The notes under the pieces: generated by a model
Seen by the model: the letters and a program-made list of their open reading frames with translations, nothing else
The model's database searches: none
What the model was told of the DNA's origin: nothing
In this document: one piece after another, positions 8,323 through 11,849 of the stretch
How positions within the stretch are numbered: the first letter of the stretch is position 1
Layout: every line of letters starts with the position of its first letter
Program-made: the position numbers and the translations under genes
Assembly: GCA_000697335.1 (NCBI GenBank)
Contig: JNEM01010962.1
Coordinates: 1 to 11,849 of the forward strand
Length of the DNA: 11,849 nt
Direction of reading: 5' to 3'
Source: Conidiobolus incongruus B7586
Lineage: Eukaryota; Entomophthoromycota; Entomophthoromycetes; Entomophthorales; Conidiobolaceae

Positions 8323-8755
8323 TTAAATTTCACCAGGTTTTTTAGCGTTACAGGCAACCACTTTCACTTTATCCACGAGTACCACATCTTGTTCAAATCG
8401 AAATGAGGGATTCTCTATAATAAATGTCCATACATCGTCACAGAATCGATAAGTTTGTAAATGCCCCTTAATAATTTATAAATATTTGAAATGATTTTAA
8501 ATAATAATTAATTTACCTTGAAAGTGGCTCTTGCTCTCACTTGGGAAGCTAAACCTTCTGTCATACTCTTATCAAACTAAGAAAAGTATTGAATAAAAGG
8601 TTACAAAGAGAAATAAATGAAAAAAAAACTACCTGCATTAAAACTCTCATAGCGAGTTGAGGGTTGATTTGACCAGATTGAATCAATTCATCCAAAGAAT
8701 CGGTTAAAGCTAAACCCAAAGTACTACTACGGTATAATTCATAATATTGTGACAT
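8323..8755 (-). CDS. TOA2: Transcription initiation factor IIA small (gamma) subunit, three exons
   Basis: Exons on the minus strand are 8755-8633 (41 codons), 8576-8517 (20 codons) and 8466-8323 (47 codons plus stop), all joined in phase 0, giving a 108-aa protein. Human TFIIA gamma is about 109 aa. Family landmarks are near the start [10 protein letters not shown] and [17 protein letters not shown] (N-terminal helical bundle, about 5-36), then FDKSM after the first junction, and in the last exon [11 protein letters not shown] and VDKVKVVAC (C-terminal beta-barrel). In the nucleus the protein pairs with the large TFIIA subunit, binds TBP and stabilises TBP on TATA promoters. The ATG at 8755 gives the length and N-terminus expected for the family. 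It faces away from the tRNA-Asn gene and is convergent with the LEA_2 gene. Identification is secure; the symbol follows the yeast orthologue. Confidence 0.95.
8467..8516 (-). other. TOA2 intron 2 (50 nt)
   Basis: The donor is GTAAAT after AAG, and the acceptor is ATTAAG before GGGCAT. The joined exons restore the conserved stretch that leads into [12 protein letters not shown] length of 50 nt is short even for fungal introns. Confidence 0.92.
8577..8632 (-). other. TOA2 intron 1 (56 nt)
   Basis: The donor is GTAGTT after the exon end CAG, and the acceptor is TTCTTAG before TTTGAT. Reading through it would replace the conserved FDK segment with an unrelated Phe-rich tail, so splicing is needed for the family sequence. 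Confidence 0.92.
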
Positions 8756-9134
8756 GGTAATTTATAATAATTATGATGTATAATAATTTATAAGTATTTA
8801 ACGATTATTAGATTATAATTTAATACAATACTTATTGTACTGATTATTAATATAAGTGTAAAAATAATTTAGTTTTGGACTTGAAAGTTAAAATAATTAT
8901 ATCCAATCATTTTGTCAGTTTAGTTGTTATGGGATTTGATTAAGAATAGTTTAAAAAAATTTGAAAGTTTATTTGGACTTAGGGTATATCTGAAAATAAA
9001 AAGATTTTTGACAAAAAATATTAAAAATAAGAATTTTGAAAAAGGAATGTATATAGGAGTTGGTAGTTAATAGTGGTTGTATTGTATATTTGAACTTTTC
9101 GTCAATATATTCATTTATCATCAAACCTAAAATA
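8756..9134. other. Head-to-head upstream region of TOA2 and tRNA-Asn
   Basis: This 379-bp A/T-rich region lies between the divergent start of TOA2 (minus) and the tRNA gene (plus). On the TOA2 strand a TATAAATT-like sequence lies about 35 nt before the ATG, though such words are common here. No gene or repeat is seen. Confidence 0.55.
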
Positions 9135-9208
9135 GCTTCCATGGCGCAATTGGCTAGCGCGTCCGACTGTTAATCGGGAGGTTGGTGGTTCAAGCCCACC
9201 TGGGAGCG
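9135..9208 (+). tRNA. tRNA-Asn (anticodon GTT)
   Basis: The 74-nt sequence folds as a full cloverleaf. The acceptor is GCTTCCA/TGGGAGC with a T-G wobble and G as discriminator. The D stem is GCGC/GCGC, the anticodon stem TCCGA/TCGGG with loop CTGTTAA (anticodon 9169-9171), and the T stem GGTGG/CCACC with loop TTCAAGC. There is no intron and CCA is not encoded, as usual in eukaryotes. Internal promoter boxes are box A TGGCGCAATTGG (9142-9153) and box B GGTTCAAGCCC (9187-9197). It looks functional. Confidence 0.97.
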
Positions 9209-9234
9209 TACAAGAGTTTAATTTCTATATCATC

Positions 9235-9240
9235 TTTTTT
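9235..9240 (+). terminator. RNA polymerase III terminator of tRNA-Asn
   Basis: A run of six T lies 27 nt after the tRNA end and is the first run of four or more T downstream. A further T-run follows at about 9249-9255 as a possible back-up. Confidence 0.7.
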
Positions 9241-9298
9241 AATTAACATTTTTTTCTTCAATGTAATTATTTATTTTTAAACTGGCTAGGAAGTCAAG

Positions 9299-9609
9299 TG
9301 TCCAATGACTTTTAAGTATATAATCGTCTTCCGGGACGGCTCCTATTTGGTGATATAAAACGGATAATTTTTGTTTAACCCGGATTATTGGGCTTTACTT
9401 AAGGAACTGGACTGACGTGACAACTTGGTAGTAGTCGGTATTTTATAGTTCTTTTGACGTGTTCTCCCAGCGTAAGAGCCGCATGTCGGATGGAACGATT
9501 GATTGCATTTCTCGGGTGTATTTTGTGGTTACGTTGCAGGTTGATCTGTGACGGGGCTCTCGAATAAATTGAATTGTTAAGGACGAACGGGTCCTCCGGC
9601 CCGTGACAA
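9299..9609 (-). repeat. GC-rich insertion, possible solo LTR or other short mobile-element relic
   Basis: This block of about 310 bp is far richer in G/C than anything nearby, starting abruptly near 9280-9300 and ending abruptly at 9609. On the minus strand it opens TGTCACGGGCC and, if it runs to 9299, closes GGACA, giving TGTC/GACA ends as in LTRs. A TATAAAATA sits in mid-element on that strand. An alternative left boundary near 9323 gives possible 5-bp TATAT duplications on both sides. Its open frames do not resemble any protein I know. I considered 5S, U1-U6, U3, SRP, RNase P and MRP RNAs and saw none of their signature motifs. The family is unidentified. Either orientation and either left boundary remain possible. 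Confidence 0.4.
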
Positions 9610-10218
9610 TATATTAACTTAATAATATTACCCATTAATTCAATCATTAAATCACCATTAATACATTTTGGGTTACAAGCTTTAATTTTACAGTTTTTCT
9701 TTATTCACAAATATTTAATATAATATAATATAGTATAGTATAATTAAAATATTATTTTTTAAACACCTTCACAATAACTAAATAATATTTGATATCGAAT
9801 TTAATATCAATGAATTTACCATATGATATTATTCAAAATTTTAAAAAACACAGATCTTTATAAAATATGATAATCAATAATTATGAAATATATCTAGTTT
9901 CAAAGCCATTAATACGCTTAATCATAATATAATTCAAGTTGGATGCTAATTACAATTCAATAACACACTTCTTGGATTAGTCAATTTTATTCATTAAAAT
10001 AAATGAATAATGAATAATAGGGTTTCAAAATTTTAAGATAAATCAAACATGTTTAGTATATGCTGACAATTTCGATATATCAAATTTCAATATTCTAACA
10101 CTTTATACATATATTTCAAATAAAAATTGTACATCTTTCATTTAATACTAATAAATTTGTATGTAAATTATGTGCATTTGTTTTAAAAATTGTTTTTGCT
10201 ATAACGAAAATTTTACAA

Positions 10219-10546
10219 ATAATGTGAGACCCCAAAGTGCTACCCTTGACACCATTTTTAACCTCGGGTTTCTATTCTATAAGGAACCTTTACCTAAATT
10301 GACCATTACTTGCAAAAATGTTGTAATATTGCAAGTAACCTTTACACATTGAAACACTACCAATCCCTAACAGCTTCCCTATATAAGGATCAGTCTTAAT
10401 AACTAAATCCAATTCCTTTTAATGCTTAACCAAGCATTACTCCAAACGGCACTTCATCCAATAAATCCTCAAATATATTCACCTACTATTAGATAACAAC
10501 AACAGCTATTGCCCCTCACATTACACCATCCACAATACCCATAGAG
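10219..10546 (-). repeat. Copy of the dispersed two-block repeat, with hairpins
   Basis: On the minus strand block A (CTATGGGTATTGTGGATGGTG, about 10546-10524, quoted across its core) and block B (GATTTATTGGAT...GTGCC...AGTA, 10467-10438) match the plus-strand copy at 5213-5333 in order and near spacing. The patch also holds a perfect 10-bp stem (10306-10315 with 10329-10338), a perfect 8-bp stem with a 4-nt loop (10420-10439), a 9-bp direct repeat AACCTTTAC (10285-10293 and 10337-10345), and TAATGTGAG/CTCACATTA inverted words (about 10220 and 10515). The interior has no meaningful frame. The true ends are uncertain. Confidence 0.45.
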
Positions 10547-11190
10547 AAATTGCCATATAATATTTTTAATTATATGAAATTACAATTACTCGAAATATCA
10601 ATTTTGAATGAAACCCAATGAAGAAAATTTATATAATAATAAATTATTATATTACATATTATGAATATTTCATAAAACCACAATTTAATTGATAAAATTT
10701 TTCAAACTCTGTGATTAAGCAACTCTATTATTTTTATAATTTTTAATAATGGAATTAGATTTTCCATTTACATTAAATATATAATTATTAGTAAATAGCT
10801 CTATCCTTAGTTATTTTATTAATTTTTATCTAGTTTTAATTCAATCCAAAATATTGAGATGAATATATATCTATGTGATAATAGTGTGAACTTTTCTCAT
10901 CAAATATTATGAATTAACTTTATACTTTTCGGAAAATTTTGAATTATCATCCAAACTTGAATCAAAAAAAATATTTAAAAACTCTCAAAAATTATATATA
11001 TAATATTATGCTCAAAGTTAATTACATAATTATCGGCTAAAATATCCTGACTTTCTGAAAAATGGTGTATCAAACCATAATCTGGACTTGATTTAGAGTC
11101 TTTCGAATTCTATTAGCTTAAATATATCGTTGCTATTTAGATGCTAATCTGCATGAGCATCTTTGCCTTGCCAACTATTTCATAATGGAG

Positions 11191-11382
11191 ATACTACCAC
11201 AAAAGGCAAATCACCCTATTCTAAAAGTCTCATTCACTAGTAATATCTATCATATCTCTGAACATTATGTTTAACCAATAGTTGGGCTGTAAAAGAACCA
11301 ATTTCATAAGACTAAAAAATGAAGGTCAACAGATCTCTCACAGCATTACAAAATTTTTTCATCCTCCTAATAAAACCTACAG
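11191..11382 (-). repeat. Weaker copy of the dispersed two-block repeat
   Basis: On the minus strand a block A-like sequence (TGTAGGTTTTATTAGGAGGATG, at 11382-11353, similar over its TAGGTTTTA and GGATG parts) precedes a block B-like sequence (GATTTGCCTTTTGTGGTAGTA, 11213-11191). The order agrees with the other copies, but the spacing is wider. An 8-bp inverted pair TTTGCCTT/AAGGCAAA lies at 11162-11169 and 11203-11210. Homology is tentative. Confidence 0.3.
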
Positions 11383-11670
11383 ACTAGTATTATCACTGTT
11401 TATCAATAATTTATTTGCCTTAGTTATTTATTCTTTATATTTTTGGTATTTAGCAATATAACATTATATTAATTAATATTCAAGTTTAGACTTATTATAA
11501 TCTTATTTATATTTAAATTAATATTTTATGAATATAAAATAATTACCCAATATTATATAAAAATTATAATATATTATAATCTTAAGATATATTAATTTTT
11601 AAAATAACTAAAAAATTAAATTTGAATTATTTTGTCTGTTATATAATTAAGTCAAAAAATATTTCAGGAT

Positions 11671-11688
11671 TATATATATATATATATA
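11671..11688. repeat. (TA)n microsatellite
   Basis: Nine uninterrupted TA units within an almost pure A/T tail of the window, a simple repeat. Confidence 0.9.
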
Positions 11689-11849
11689 ATATAAATAATT
11701 AATAATATTGATATAATATATATATTTTTATAATATATTAATATATGTGAATTAATTTGGCTATTATTTTTTAAATCTTCAAACTATATAAAATTTATAT
11801 AAATATTATTTAATATTAATATTTTAAGTTTTTAAATATAAATAATAAA

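Larger units (their letters stand above)
9610..11849. other. AT-rich intergenic region without a supported gene
   Basis: Over 2.2 kb of strongly A/T-rich DNA runs to the window end. No protein or RNA gene was recognised. Two GC-richer patches (about 10220-10550 and 11130-11390) carry the dispersed repeat and hairpins listed separately. The last 400 bases are almost pure A/T with an (AT)n run. Confidence 0.6.

Noticed and set aside
9299-9609. Spliceosomal, U3, SRP, RNase P, MRP or 5S RNA in the GC-rich block
   Set aside because: None of the hallmark motifs of these RNAs was seen on either strand. A novel RNA remains possible but unsupported.
9399-9647. 82-codon minus-strand frame in the GC-rich block
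   Set aside because: It lies within the suspected repeat and starts in the AT-rich flank outside it, with no recognisable domain. It was kept only as part of the repeat description.
10170-10352. 60-codon Cys-containing plus-strand frame
   Set aside because: It starts in AT-rich flank and ends inside the repeat hairpin; no family resemblance and no conserved motif.
4880-11292. Similar words around CCAAC-TGTTGG (near 4880-4892) and CCAATAGTTGGGCTGT (near 11276-11292) as evidence for one more repeat copy
   Set aside because: The word is near-palindromic, and the implied orientation conflicts with the other shared blocks, so chance is the simpler explanation.
1-11849. CRISPR array, operon-like defence system or tandem gene array
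   Set aside because: No regularly spaced identical repeats or co-directional gene clusters were seen, and the introns and tRNA type show a eukaryotic genome.

Overview
The window is eukaryotic and almost certainly fungal. It has very AT-rich intergenic DNA, slightly less AT-rich coding islands, tiny GT-AG introns (50 and 56 nt) and a Ty3/gypsy LTR retrotransposon. This pattern suits an early-diverging, AT-rich, transposon-loaded genome such as an arbuscular mycorrhizal fungus (Glomeromycotina, Rhizophagus-like). The lineage is inferred from composition and gene style only.

Layout. (1) 1-3984, minus strand: the 5' half of a Ty3/gypsy LTR retrotransposon. From right to left it has a 283-bp LTR with TGTTGT/ACAACA ends, a primer-binding site, an A/T-rich leader, a 956-aa gag-zinc knuckle-dUTPase-protease frame, and a reverse transcriptase frame that leaves the window exactly at its YLDD motif. 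A T TTA AAC heptamer, the classic -1 ribosomal slip signal, lies in the overlap of the two frames. RNase H, integrase and the second LTR would lie left of base 1. (2) 3985-7174: AT-rich DNA with no supported gene, holding patches of higher GC that look like old repeats. (3) 7175-7855, plus: an intronless gene for a single-pass membrane protein with a LEA_2 (WHy) domain. (4) 8323-8755, minus: TFIIA small (gamma) subunit in three exons, tail-to-tail with the LEA_2 gene. (5) 9135-9208, plus: tRNA-Asn(GTT), head-to-head with the TFIIA gene. (6) About 9299-9609: a strikingly GC-richer block just downstream of the tRNA, probably a solo LTR or other short mobile-element relic. (7) 9610-11849: AT-rich DNA with at least two more patches of the dispersed repeat seen at 5213-5333, and several strong hairpins.

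The three host genes do not form a functional unit: one is a general transcription factor, one a translation RNA and one a membrane protein of unknown role. The most unusual items are the dUTPase placed between gag and protease in the retroelement, its slip heptamer, the unexplained GC-rich block after the tRNA, and a diverged repeat family whose copies share two ordered sequence blocks. I saw no CRISPR array, operon-like defence system or other clearly new system.
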